Source: Enterococcus sp. 4G2_DIV0659 (GTDB lineage: Bacteria > Bacillota > Bacilli > Lactobacillales > Enterococcaceae). From it: DNA of 64,000 bases. A program made the position numbers and the translations under genes. The notes below the pieces were generated by a model that did not search any database, was not told the origin of the DNA, and saw only the letters and a program-made list of their open reading frames with translations. Positions 16,721 to 24,307 of the stretch are shown in pieces. How positions within the stretch are numbered: position 1 is the first letter of the stretch; each line of letters starts with the position of its first letter. The stretch covers positions 352,001 through 416,000 of the forward strand of contig NZ_NGLE02000001.1 of NCBI RefSeq assembly GCF_002140715.2. The letters are read 5' to 3'.

Positions 16721-18367
16721 TTGTATACTGTAGCAGATTATTTGCTAGATCGTTTAAAAGAAATAGGCATTGATGATATATTTGGTGTTCCTGGAGATTA
16801 TAATTTGAAGTTTTTGGATCGAATTACAGCCAGCAAAGAGTTAAATTGGGTCGGTAATGCAAACGAACTAAATGCTGCTTACATGGCAGATGGTTACGCT
16901 CGAACAAAAGGTATTGCAGCTTTTGTTACAACATTCGGTGTTGGTGAATTAAGTGCTGTCAATGGTTTAGCTGGAAGTTATGCAGAAAATGTTCCCGTTA
17001 TTGAAATTATTGGCTCACCAACAACAAGTGTTCAAAAGGATAAAAAATTAGTCCATCATACATTGGGTGATGGCGACTTTTTGCGTTTCGAACGTATGCA
17101 TGAAGAAGTGACTGGCGCAATCGCTCACTTAACTACTGAAAATGCCACAGCAGAAATTGATCGGGTATTGACCGTAGCCATGACTCAAAAACTGCCTGTT
17201 TACATTAATTTGCCAATTGACATAGCTGAAATTGTCGTTTCTAAACCAATCTCTCCACTACTTGGTCAGCCAGAACAATTAACAGAAATCGAAACGACAC
17301 TTTTAAATTCTATTGAAAAAGCTTTAAATCAATCAGAAAATCCCGTTGTTATCACCGGTCACGAAATTTTAAGTTACGGTCTTGAGCAAATATTAGACAG
17401 CTTCATTCAAAAATTTAATTTACCTATTGCTACCTTACCTTTCGGAAAAGGATCATTTAATGAAGAAGATCCTCATTTTTTAGGTACTTATTCTGGTTCG
17501 ACAACATCGGAACCCTTAAAAAAACGGATTGATACAGCCGACCTTGTTTTACTTTTAGGTGTAAAACTAACAGATTCAGCAACTTCGGGCTTTAGTTACG
17601 GTTTTACGGAAGATCAAATAATTTCAGTTGGATGTACCGAGGTAAATGTTTACGGAAAAAAACAAGATGGAATTCAACTCAATTCGCTCCTTTCTGCACT
17701 ATCAACTCTTCATTATCCTGGTTTTTCTGGCGAAATCATTGCTGTAAAACGATCACCTGAACAAATTAATACAAAGAAAAAATTAACGCAAAAACAATTC
17801 TGGAACATGGTAGAAACGTTTCTTGTTCAAGGAGATACCGTAATTGGTGAACAAGGGACTTCATTTTTTGGACTGACAAATGTTCCCTTAAAAAAAGAGA
17901 TGCATTTTATCGGTCAGCCATTATGGGGATCAATTGGCTATACTTTCCCAGCAACGTTAGGCAGCCAAATCGCTAACAAAAATAGTCGTCATCTACTCTT
18001 TATTGGTGATGGCTCCTTACAATTAACAGTTCAAGAATTAGGAACAGCAATCAGAGAACAATTGATACCAATCATTTTTGTCATTAACAATAACGGCTAT
18101 ACTGTGGAACGGGAAATTCATGGTGCTACAGAGGCTTACAATGATATTCCAATGTGGGACTATCAACATCTACCTTATGTATTCGGTGGTACCAAGCAAC
18201 GTGTGGCCACTTACAAAGTCACTACAGAAGCTGAACTTGAACAAGCTATGCAGATGGCCAAAAAGGATACCAAACGATTACAATGGCTTGAAGTTGTAAT
18301 GGATCAAGAAGATGCTCCAGAATTATTAAAAAAACTAGCGAAAATCTTTGCAAAACAAAATTCTTAA
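16721..18367 (+). CDS. kivD: Thiamine-diphosphate-dependent 2-keto acid decarboxylase (KivD/KdcA type)
   Basis: The 548-residue enzyme decarboxylates branched-chain or aromatic 2-keto acids to aldehydes. From the TTG start it begins MYTVADYLLDRL, almost as lactococcal KivD, and has the same length. E49 (NANELNA), the HH pair at 112-113 (VHHTLGDGDF), the ThDP motif GDGSLQLTVQELG to NNNGYT and EREIHG are all present. An in-frame ATG at 16712 directly abuts AGGAGG and cannot be used, while the TTG is 9 bases away. The exact substrate (isovalerate-type, phenylpyruvate or indolepyruvate) is open. It is monocistronic. Confidence 0.9.
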   Translation: MYTVADYLLDRLKEIGIDDIFGVPGDYNLKFLDRITASKELNWVGNANELNAAYMADGYARTKGIAAFVTTFGVGELSAVNGLAGSYAENVPVIEIIGSPTTSVQKDKKLVHHTLGDGDFLRFERMHEEVTGAIAHLTTENATAEIDRVLTVAMTQKLPVYINLPIDIAEIVVSKPISPLLGQPEQLTEIETTLLNSIEKALNQSENPVVITGHEILSYGLEQILDSFIQKFNLPIATLPFGKGSFNEEDPHFLGTYSGSTTSEPLKKRIDTADLVLLLGVKLTDSATSGFSYGFTEDQIISVGCTEVNVYGKKQDGIQLNSLLSALSTLHYPGFSGEIIAVKRSPEQINTKKKLTQKQFWNMVETFLVQGDTVIGEQGTSFFGLTNVPLKKEMHFIGQPLWGSIGYTFPATLGSQIANKNSRHLLFIGDGSLQLTVQELGTAIREQLIPIIFVINNNGYTVEREIHGATEAYNDIPMWDYQHLPYVFGGTKQRVATYKVTTEAELEQAMQMAKKDTKRLQWLEVVMDQEDAPELLKKLAKIFAKQNS

Positions 18368-18406
18368 ACAAACATCCTGATTCTGCCCTTGATGTTTTTG
18401 AATCTA

Positions 18407-18434
18407 TTGACTTTTACAGGTGTTTTGTTATAGT
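18407..18434 (+). promoter_or_regulatory. Candidate luxS promoter
   Basis: TTGACT (18407-18412) and TATAGT (18429-18434) are spaced by 16 bp, and the -10 ends 38 bp upstream of the luxS ATG. Confidence 0.65.
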
Positions 18435-18472
18435 TAAAAGCGACATTTACTTAATTTGAAGGAGTGAATAAG

Positions 18473-18931
18473 ATGGCACGAGTGGAAAGTTTTGAATTAG
18501 ATCACAATACAGTTAAAGCCCCTTATGTACGTTTAGCTGGTACGGAAAAAAATGGTGATGTATTAATTGAAAAATATGATTTGCGTTTTTTACAACCCAA
18601 TGAAGACGAATTACCAACTGCTGCAGTTCATACCTTAGAGCATTTATTAGCAGTAAACTTGCGCGATCATTTGGAAGGAATTATTGATATTTCGCCAATG
18701 GGCTGTCGCACAGGTTTTTATATGATTATGTGGAATCAACATTCAGCAAAAGAAATTCGTGATGCTTTAGTGAACGTCTTGAACTTTATTGTTAAGACAG
18801 ATTTTGTTCCTGCAGTATCTGCGAAAGAATGTGGAAATTATAAAGATCATTCTTTATTTTCTGCACAAGAATATGCGAAGATCGTTTTAGAGAAAGGGAT
18901 TAGTTTAGATCCTTTTGAACGAGTACTTTAA
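18473..18931 (+). CDS. luxS: S-ribosylhomocysteine lyase
   Basis: This 152-residue iron/zinc enzyme cleaves S-ribosylhomocysteine to homocysteine and the AI-2 precursor DPD in the activated methyl cycle. The metal ligands are H53 and H57 (HTLEH) and C120 (KECGNY), and the catalytic cysteine C78 lies in MGCRTGFY. The length is standard. The frame opens at a GTG (18464) inside the GGAGTG ribosome-binding site, so the ATG at 18473 is used. It has its own promoter and a perfect terminator, so it is monocistronic. Confidence 0.96.
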   Translation: MARVESFELDHNTVKAPYVRLAGTEKNGDVLIEKYDLRFLQPNEDELPTAAVHTLEHLLAVNLRDHLEGIIDISPMGCRTGFYMIMWNQHSAKEIRDALVNVLNFIVKTDFVPAVSAKECGNYKDHSLFSAQEYAKIVLEKGISLDPFERVL

Positions 18932-18940
18932 ACATACTAA

Positions 18941-18993
18941 AGAGAAAGAGCCTGAAACATAACTCAAAAGTTATGTTTTCAGGCTCTTTCTCT
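18941..18993. terminator. luxS intrinsic terminator
   Basis: AGAGAAAGAGCCTGAAACATAAC-type arms (18941-18963) pair with the complementary arm ending GGCTCTTTCTCT (18982-18993), then TTTTTATTT follows. It is a very long, nearly perfect stem. Confidence 0.92.
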
Positions 18994-19053
18994 TTTTATT
19001 TAATCTCTTTCTAAAGTTACCGCATGTTCTTTACAGCCAAATGAAGTAACCTG

Positions 19054-19287
19054 TTATTTTAATAGATCGCTTGTCTTTTTAATACGATGAAAACCATAAC
19101 GTATTCCTGAAAAAAGCAACACTATCGGATAGATAAAAAGAACAATGGCCAACCACTCCACACTCAAAACCGATATAAACGATACGTGATTTGTTACCGC
19201 ATATACTAAGGGCAACATAATCGCAATCAAACTATAGTACAAACTCGTTTCAAAGACAACCGTCTTATATGAATAATTCATTTCCAT
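19054..19287 (-). CDS. Small two-helix membrane protein, unknown
   Basis: This 77-residue protein has two hydrophobic stretches, LYYSLIAIMLPLVYAV and LAIVLFIYPIVLLFSGI, and a basic C-terminus (RYGFHRIKKTSDLLK). GGGGAA lies just before the ATG. I do not recognise the family. It lies between luxS and the integrase gene, both of which are separate transcription units. The second ATG at 19281 is an alternative start. Confidence 0.6.
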   Translation of the reverse strand: MEMNYSYKTVVFETSLYYSLIAIMLPLVYAVTNHVSFISVLSVEWLAIVLFIYPIVLLFSGIRYGFHRIKKTSDLLK

Positions 19288-19460
19288 TTCCCCAATCTTT
19301 TTTGACTAATTACTGGCTACTATTTCTTCTCTGATTTCTACTTTTCCATTGTAACTTTTTCTATCATAAGAAACATCCATCTATAGTCTGAGATTTTTTA
19401 GGAAATTTATTTGTAAGTAGTTATATTTTGATTTCCATGTAGCCCCATAAGTTCATTTCC

Positions 19461-20570
19461 TTATAGTTGCTCTAATTTTTTTATAGTTGATTGCTGCTCT
19501 TCAAAAAATGATGATGTATATGTATCTAACGTCAATTTAATAGATGTATGACCTAATAGAGCGCTAATAGATGCAATATTGCCGCCTAACTCAACGCACC
19601 GAGTCGCAAACGTATGCCTCAAAGAGTGAAATGACACATGAGTCAGACCTATGTCTCTTTTGATTTTTTCAAAACGATAGTTGAGTGTCCTTGGTTCTAC
19701 TGAACGAGAACCGTTTGAAACAACATATATAGAATTACTTCGTTTATATTCTTCCATTAATAAATATTTAACCTTATCTGACAACGGAATTACGCGATCT
19801 GCAGCTGTAGTTTTGGGCTCTGTTTCAATTAAACGTGTACGAGCATTGGTTGAATAAGTATTTCTAACTCGTTGTTTTGTTCGAGAAACCTGAAGTGTTG
19901 AAGAACAAAAATCGATGTCACTCCATTTTAAAGCACATATTTCACCAATTCTCATACCAGTTTCCAGAGCTAATAATATGGGTAATCCTTTAGAAGATTT
20001 ACGACTTTCTTTTTCAACCGCTTGCTGTTCCTGACGTGTCAGTGCTCGAACTTTTCTTTTTCTAGATCTAGGTAAAATTGTTTGTTCGCAAGGATTTATA
20101 TAGATATAACCACGTTCCTTTGCGGCAGAAATACAGCTTTTTAGTAAACGAAAAATAACATGTACAGAGCTCGGGCGTAATTTTGTTGAAATCTCTTGAA
20201 CGAAATGATCTACATTTGCTGCAGTAATTTTTTTTAAAGAAATATTTCCTAAATAAGGCAAAATATGTACGTGAAATTTATTACTATAACTAGTGTGTGT
20301 ACTTGGTTTCAATCGGTCGATCATTAACTTGTTTAACCAAATATCTGCCCAATGACCAAAAGTACCTGCAAAGTCATTTCCTTGCAATTGATGCGAAAGT
20401 TTCCAGTTTGCTTTCTTTTCAATCAATTGTTCTCGAACTAACTTGTAAGATTTTGAATAAATATATCCATAATGAAGAGAACCATCAGATTTTCTCCCTT
20501 TTGGATAGCGACCTTCCCAACGGCCATCTTTTCGTTTATAAATATTTTCTCCTCTACCCAAATAAACCAT
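19461..20570 (-). CDS. Tyrosine recombinase / phage-type integrase
   Basis: This 369-residue integrase has a short AP2-like arm-binding start (IYKRKDGRWEGRYPKG), a SAM-like core-binding domain at about 65-165 and the catalytic domain. Catalytic residues are R207 (TGMRIGE), K253, H315-xx-R318 (HSLRHTF), H341 (LGHTS) and nucleophile Y351 (DTYTS). All are present, so it may be active. No excisionase, repressor, replication or cargo genes adjoin it. Either it is the remnant of a lost element or it serves a site elsewhere. The upstream 700 bp are very AT-rich and empty of genes. Confidence 0.9.
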   Translation of the reverse strand: MVYLGRGENIYKRKDGRWEGRYPKGRKSDGSLHYGYIYSKSYKLVREQLIEKKANWKLSHQLQGNDFAGTFGHWADIWLNKLMIDRLKPSTHTSYSNKFHVHILPYLGNISLKKITAANVDHFVQEISTKLRPSSVHVIFRLLKSCISAAKERGYIYINPCEQTILPRSRKRKVRALTRQEQQAVEKESRKSSKGLPILLALETGMRIGEICALKWSDIDFCSSTLQVSRTKQRVRNTYSTNARTRLIETEPKTTAADRVIPLSDKVKYLLMEEYKRSNSIYVVSNGSRSVEPRTLNYRFEKIKRDIGLTHVSFHSLRHTFATRCVELGGNIASISALLGHTSIKLTLDTYTSSFFEEQQSTIKKLEQL

Positions 20571-21276
20571 ACCCTTTCAACCTATTTTGACGGCGATAAA
20601 AAATATCACTGTATACCTTTTTGCTAGTGCAATCTTAGGTGGTAAAAATAATATCTTACACACATTAACAACAAAATTTTAAATAAAAAAAACAAAAATA
20701 CCCAGTCTAAAAAAAATATTTTTTTAAATAGTGTTGCTTTTTTCCAAACAAACAGATAGTATAAATTTATACACGAGTTCTACATCTAATCGCTCATGTT
20801 TTAGAATAAATCATGATTTTTTTATTTTTATTTAATATTTCAGAATAAAATAACCAACCACTTTCTTTCTCATTATATACGTTATTTTAATGTATTTTCA
20901 ACATTTTTCTAACTTTTTTTTATTTTTTGACAACCTTTTGAATTAAAAAAAAGAAACTGACTCAGAAATAAACACTCACTCCTATTTCGAAGAGTCCCGA
21001 AAAAAATAATTTTTATCTGTTGTTTAAAGATATATATAATGAAATTATACCTGATTAATTTCATTATTAAGTAAAAAGACGATCAGTTGAGTAGTCTCAA
21101 TTGATCGTCTTTTTGGCTTATAAATAAGAAATTATTTTTTCCCATCCATTTCACTACTAGATAGAATAACAACTATCTCTAAATTATTTATTTTCCTATG
21201 ATCTATATTTTTTAAACTTTTGGAACGAACTAGCCAATTTCATCGCTGATTCTTACTTATTTTCACAAAAACAGGA
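20571..21276. other. AT-rich gap upstream of the integrase, no gene seen
   Basis: About 700 bp of very AT-rich DNA has no credible coding frame. It holds a short hairpin followed by a T-run (TCATG at 20794-20798 with CATGA at 20812-20816), the palindrome TATAAATTTATA near 20760, and the strong hairpin listed at 21073. A small RNA ending at either hairpin is possible but not shown. Confidence 0.5.
21073..21114. terminator. Perfect bidirectional hairpin terminator
   Basis: AAAAAGACGATCAGTTGAG (21073-21091) pairs with CTCAATTGATCGTCTTTTT (21096-21114) around a 4-base loop, with one mismatch. In the minus direction it would end the thiT transcript, 160 bp past the stop. Confidence 0.82.
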
Positions 21277-21876
21277 TTATTCAGCCTCATTGTTTGGAGA
21301 AATTACTCTTAAACTTGTAGGAATAAACAAATTAGGATTGATTTTAAGAAGGATCACTAATACAACAGACGTTACAATGGCTGTTGCTCCACCGCTTAAT
21401 CCATTCATCACAAATGAAAACACCCAAGGATTCATACCCCAAAGAGCGAAACTTCCCCAAAAAACTACCCCTGCAATAAAGTGCCAAAAATAACGCATCA
21501 ATGTACCTAAACATGTTGCATATATGATTATGCGACTACTTTTAGCGTATTCTTTATTTTTGATTGCTTGTGTCAATTTACCGCTGTATAGCCCTGCAAA
21601 ACCAGCAAAACCAAACGCCAAAATATACTCAATAATCACTTGAATAGGGGTTAAATAATAAACTTGGGCCAATGGAAAATGAAGAAGTCCCCAAATAAAT
21701 GCTGAAAAAAATCCTGCTTTTGTTCCTCTACGCAACGCATAAAGAGTGATCGGAACCATTCCTAGTGAGATAGAAAAACTACTTCCAATATTCGTTGGAA
21801 TAAATGATAAGACCATCGCAATTGCAGCCACGATCGTCCCTTCTATCCAAATTTGTAACTCTGCTTTTCTGTGCAT
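21277..21876 (-). CDS. thiT: Thiamine ECF transporter substrate-binding subunit ThiT
   Basis: This 199-residue, six-helix S-component binds thiamine and works with the shared EcfAA'T energising module encoded elsewhere. ThiT signature residues are visible in WGLLHFPLAQVYYLTP and YFWHFIAGVVFWGSFALWG, the aromatic-rich thiamine pocket. The frame is open to 21927, but that part lies in the riboswitch platform. The GGAGGA site fixes the ATG at 21876. A TPP riboswitch directly precedes it, confirming the substrate. Confidence 0.93.
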   Translation of the reverse strand: MHRKAELQIWIEGTIVAAIAMVLSFIPTNIGSSFSISLGMVPITLYALRRGTKAGFFSAFIWGLLHFPLAQVYYLTPIQVIIEYILAFGFAGFAGLYSGKLTQAIKNKEYAKSSRIIIYATCLGTLMRYFWHFIAGVVFWGSFALWGMNPWVFSFVMNGLSGGATAIVTSVVLVILLKINPNLFIPTSLRVISPNNEAE

Positions 21877-21882
21877 AAAAAA

Positions 21883-21917
21883 TCCTCCTTGTAGAACGAC
21901 CAATTCACAAAGGAGGA
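21883..21917 (-). promoter_or_regulatory. Shine-Dalgarno-sequestering hairpin of the TPP riboswitch
   Basis: On the minus strand TCCTCCTTTGT (21907-21917) can pair with ACAAGGAGGA (21883-21892), which contains the thiT ribosome-binding site. The same CTCCTCCTTTGTG can instead pair with CACAAAGGGGAG at the 5' edge of the aptamer. No T-run is present, so control is probably translational. Confidence 0.7.
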
Positions 21918-21936
21918 GTAAAAGCATATTTTTACT

Positions 21937-22027
21937 CCATCACAATTCCTACGCTCGTATTAACGAACAGGTTCGAAGGGTTTAGAGTTAGTACTCATTC
22001 TCAGCCAAGGCTCCCCTTTGTGATGGG
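21937..22027 (-). promoter_or_regulatory. TPP riboswitch (THI box)
   Basis: On the minus strand the aptamer has P1 CCATCACA/TGTGATGG and the conserved core GGGGAGCC, GGCTGAGA, ACCCTTCGAACCTG and GCGTAGGAA. These match the thi-box consensus that binds thiamine pyrophosphate. It lies directly upstream of thiT. Confidence 0.95.
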
Positions 22028-22059
22028 TTCTATTTAATTTTTTAGTTGCTACCGTTTTA

Positions 22060-22088
22060 ATGATAACAATGGAATCTTAACATGACAA
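22060..22088 (-). promoter_or_regulatory. Promoter of the TPP riboswitch-thiT transcript
   Basis: On the minus strand TTGTCA (22083-22088), a 17-bp spacer and TATCAT (22060-22065) precede the aptamer by about 30 bp. Confidence 0.65.
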
Positions 22089-22091
22089 TCT

Positions 22092-22166
22092 ATAAAAGTA
22101 AAGACGGAGTGAACCTTTTTTATGCAATCCTTCTATGATAAAGCCATTAGTAGAAACTTCGTCTTT
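22092..22166 (-). terminator. Candidate terminator downstream of the 22169-22630 gene
   Basis: AAAGACGGAGT (22100-22110) pairs with ACTTCGTCTTT (22156-22166) with one mismatch. The loop is large (45 nt) and the T-run weak. Confidence 0.4.
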
Positions 22167-22168
22167 TT

Positions 22169-22630
22169 CTAATACTCGCCTTTAATAACAAAAAATGAAC
22201 CGCGAATTGTCCCAGCTAATTTTGACTTTTGGCGAGCAAATTTAAATTTCCCTTCAAACTCGGCAGGAATTTCCATACCATCCGATAACTTAAACCCAAC
22301 CGCTCGTTTTCCACCTTCTTCAATCGTATACATCACATTTACAGCTAATCCATTTTCATAAAAAAGATACGCCATTTTGATTCCTTCCACTTCAAAACTT
22401 GCTACTTCCAATGGTTTATACGGAAATTTCATATCTCGTTCTGCTAAAATTTTTTCAACCCATGCAACAGTTTCAGGATCTTCACTTGCAGGAATCGTAA
22501 TGAATTCATGTTTATACTTGTTCCAATAATAACGTGCTTCATTTGCACGTAACCCTGCCATAGCTTCAGCTACCGGCGAAGACTCAAAACCGATAGTGGA
22601 GACTGTTTTAAAATCAACTTTGTAAGACAT
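22169..22630 (-). CDS. Conserved protein of unknown function
   Basis: This soluble 153-residue protein begins MSYKVDFKTVSTIGFESSP and ends in a beta-rich segment, TIRGSFFVIKGEY. It has no signal peptide, membrane helix or recognised motif. The mixed alpha/beta composition with LYFENG-like loops gives no functional hint. It is transcribed alone from a near-consensus promoter overlapped by a 32-bp dyad, so it is likely under tight repression. I recall similar enterococcal hypothetical proteins but no characterised one. Confidence 0.75.
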   Translation of the reverse strand: MSYKVDFKTVSTIGFESSPVAEAMAGLRANEARYYWNKYKHEFITIPASEDPETVAWVEKILAERDMKFPYKPLEVASFEVEGIKMAYLFYENGLAVNVMYTIEEGGKRAVGFKLSDGMEIPAEFEGKFKFARQKSKLAGTIRGSFFVIKGEY

Positions 22631-22651
22631 TTCAACGCCTCTTTTCCTCTA

Positions 22652-22690
22652 ATATATCGTTATTATATGTAATGACGATATATTTGACAA
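22652..22690 (-). promoter_or_regulatory. Promoter with large dyad operator
   Basis: On the minus strand TTGTCA (22685-22690), a 17-bp spacer and perfect TATAAT (22662-22667) form a near-consensus promoter. ATATATCGT (22652-22660) and ACGATATAT (22675-22683) are exact inverted repeats spanning the -10 and spacer. This is the usual placement for a repressor site. The regulator is unknown. Confidence 0.72.
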
Positions 22691-22780
22691 GTATCGTGTA
22701 TTTATTAATAAAGAGAAGAGGTTGGAGCACATTGAATCCCTAGAAATAAGCTTGTGTCTTAGCTTTTATTCGTTTTGTGT

Positions 22781-23014
22781 TCATTGAAACATCCATTTCG
22801 TTTGATCATAGCCACTCCCTTTGCCATGGCTAATATAGTTCAGTATGCCTCCACCCCAATGAAACGTATTCACGGGAATCCCATTATGAAAGATATTGTA
22901 ATAACCATCACTTCTTTGACTAATGACGAATGGGATTGCATTACTTTTTTTATCTAAGTAAATATAACCTCTAGAGCTGATATTCCAATAATCATATCCT
23001 TTTTGTTCTACAAA
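22781..23014 (-). pseudogene. C-terminal remnant of an unknown protein
   Basis: On the minus strand 77 codons are open from just after a TAG (23015-23017) to TGA (22781-22783). The peptide is protein-like: KGYDYWNISSRGYIYLD, then FVISQRSDGYYNIFHNG and FHWGGGILNYISHGKGSGYD. It is rich in Tyr, Gly and Asn, as in secreted or wall-associated domains. There is no start codon or ribosome-binding site, and the DNA upstream is plain AT-rich. I read it as the end of a decayed gene, family unknown. Confidence 0.5.
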
Positions 23015-23107
23015 CTACAATAAATGATTTTTTTTATTATTTTATTTTTAACACGGATTTAAAAAACTACTAATTGGACCTAGTGAAATTAACAAGTTAG
23101 GAATGAG

Positions 23108-23156
23108 TAAAAAAAGAAGCCTTCTCCTAACTAATCTGGCTGATTAAAAGGAGAAG
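23108..23156 (-). terminator. Intrinsic terminator of ddh
   Basis: CTTCTCCT (23121-23128) pairs with AGGAGAAG (23149-23156). On the minus strand the stem is followed by GCTTC and a seven-T run. Confidence 0.75.
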
Positions 23157-23221
23157 AACTCTTTTATACTTTTTTATCTACATATTCATAAACAAAAAGT
23201 TTTGATCTTTTCTGCACATCA

Positions 23222-24193
23222 TTACAACAATTCTGCCCTTAATTCCTCATCTGTGCGGTCAGACAAATACTTAGGTGCAATATCTAAAACAGTATACGCC
23301 CCAAATTGCTTTTCCTTAGCTAAACGAACACAAGCTCTAGCATAAGCAACTAAGACACTTGCAGTAAATTCTGGATTACTTTCTAATTGTAATTTATATT
23401 CAATCACTTGCTTGGTCGATTCATGAGTGGTTCCAGTGTGAAGGACCGTTCCCCCATGAGGCATTGCTTTATGATTTTGATCCAACTCATCTTGAGAAAT
23501 AAAATGGACTTTTGTATCATAGTCAGCAAAATAATTAGGCATAGAAACTATTTCTTCACGAATTTTTTCTGAATCCCTTTCCTCTTCAAGAACTACGTAG
23601 CATTCTCTAAAATGCTTATCACGGGTCGTCATCTGTAATGATTCCCCTGCTTTGAGCTTCTCAATAATTTCATTATTGGGTATTGTGTATTGAACAGCAT
23701 CTATCACACCTTCAATTCGTCTTAAAGCATCCGAATGTCCTTGACTAACTCCTTTGCCCCAAAAAGTATTGGTCTGTCCATCTGGTAAAATACTTTGTGC
23801 GTACAATCGATTCAAACTAAATAGACCAGGATCCCATCCTGTTGAGATAATTGATGTAGTTTGATTTTCTTTCGCCACTTGATTAACTTTAGCAAAGTGC
23901 TCGGGAATTTTTGCATGTGTATCGAAACTGTCCACTGTATTAAATAAATGCGTCCATTCTGGCGTTTGCATTGGTAAATCTGTCGCAGAGCCGCCGCATA
24001 AAATACATACATCGATATCCTTTTTTTTAGACTTAAGTTCCTCCATGGTAAACGCTTGTCCGCCTTCTGTTTGAACCGTTTCAGGTGCTCTTCTTGTAAA
24101 GATACCTACTAATGCCATATCTTTATTTTGTTTAATCCCACGTTCAACACCACGTCCCAGGTTCCCATACCCGATAATTGCTACTCTTATCAT
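23222..24193 (-). CDS. ddh: meso-Diaminopimelate D-dehydrogenase
   Basis: This 323-residue NADP-dependent enzyme makes meso-diaminopimelate from tetrahydrodipicolinate in a single step, bypassing the acylated intermediates. The Rossmann motif is VAIIGYGNLGRG (residues 4-15). CILCGGSATDLP, STGWDPGLFS and GKGVSQGHSDALRRI are family hallmarks of the substrate pocket. It complements asd and dapA found 7 kb away. Enterococci generally have L-lysine rather than DAP in the wall, so its product probably feeds lysine synthesis. It is monocistronic, with its own promoter and terminator. Confidence 0.93.
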   Translation of the reverse strand: MIRVAIIGYGNLGRGVERGIKQNKDMALVGIFTRRAPETVQTEGGQAFTMEELKSKKKDIDVCILCGGSATDLPMQTPEWTHLFNTVDSFDTHAKIPEHFAKVNQVAKENQTTSIISTGWDPGLFSLNRLYAQSILPDGQTNTFWGKGVSQGHSDALRRIEGVIDAVQYTIPNNEIIEKLKAGESLQMTTRDKHFRECYVVLEEERDSEKIREEIVSMPNYFADYDTKVHFISQDELDQNHKAMPHGGTVLHTGTTHESTKQVIEYKLQLESNPEFTASVLVAYARACVRLAKEKQFGAYTVLDIAPKYLSDRTDEELRAELL

Positions 24194-24222
24194 ACTTACA
24201 TTCCTCCACTTCTATGCATCAA

Positions 24223-24252
24223 ATTATACCAAATGGAAAAGTCATTTGACAA
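24223..24252 (-). promoter_or_regulatory. Promoter of ddh
   Basis: On the minus strand TTGTCA (24247-24252), an 18-bp spacer and TATAAT (24223-24228) lie 30 bp upstream of the ATG. GGAGG precedes the start. Confidence 0.65.
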
Positions 24253-24307
24253 TCGCAAGTTGTAGAAGCAGACCTTTTTGCAAAGAAAATAGTCTCTTGT
24301 TTTACTC

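Noticed and set aside
21950..21985. GGTTCGAA resembling a tRNA T-loop
   Set aside because: It lies on the plus strand of the TPP aptamer (complement of CCCTTCGAACCTG). No acceptor stem, anticodon arm or CCA context fits a tRNA.
22775..22957. Plus-strand 60-codon open frame
   Set aside because: It is antisense to a more protein-like minus-strand frame, has no ribosome-binding site and reads as a shadow.
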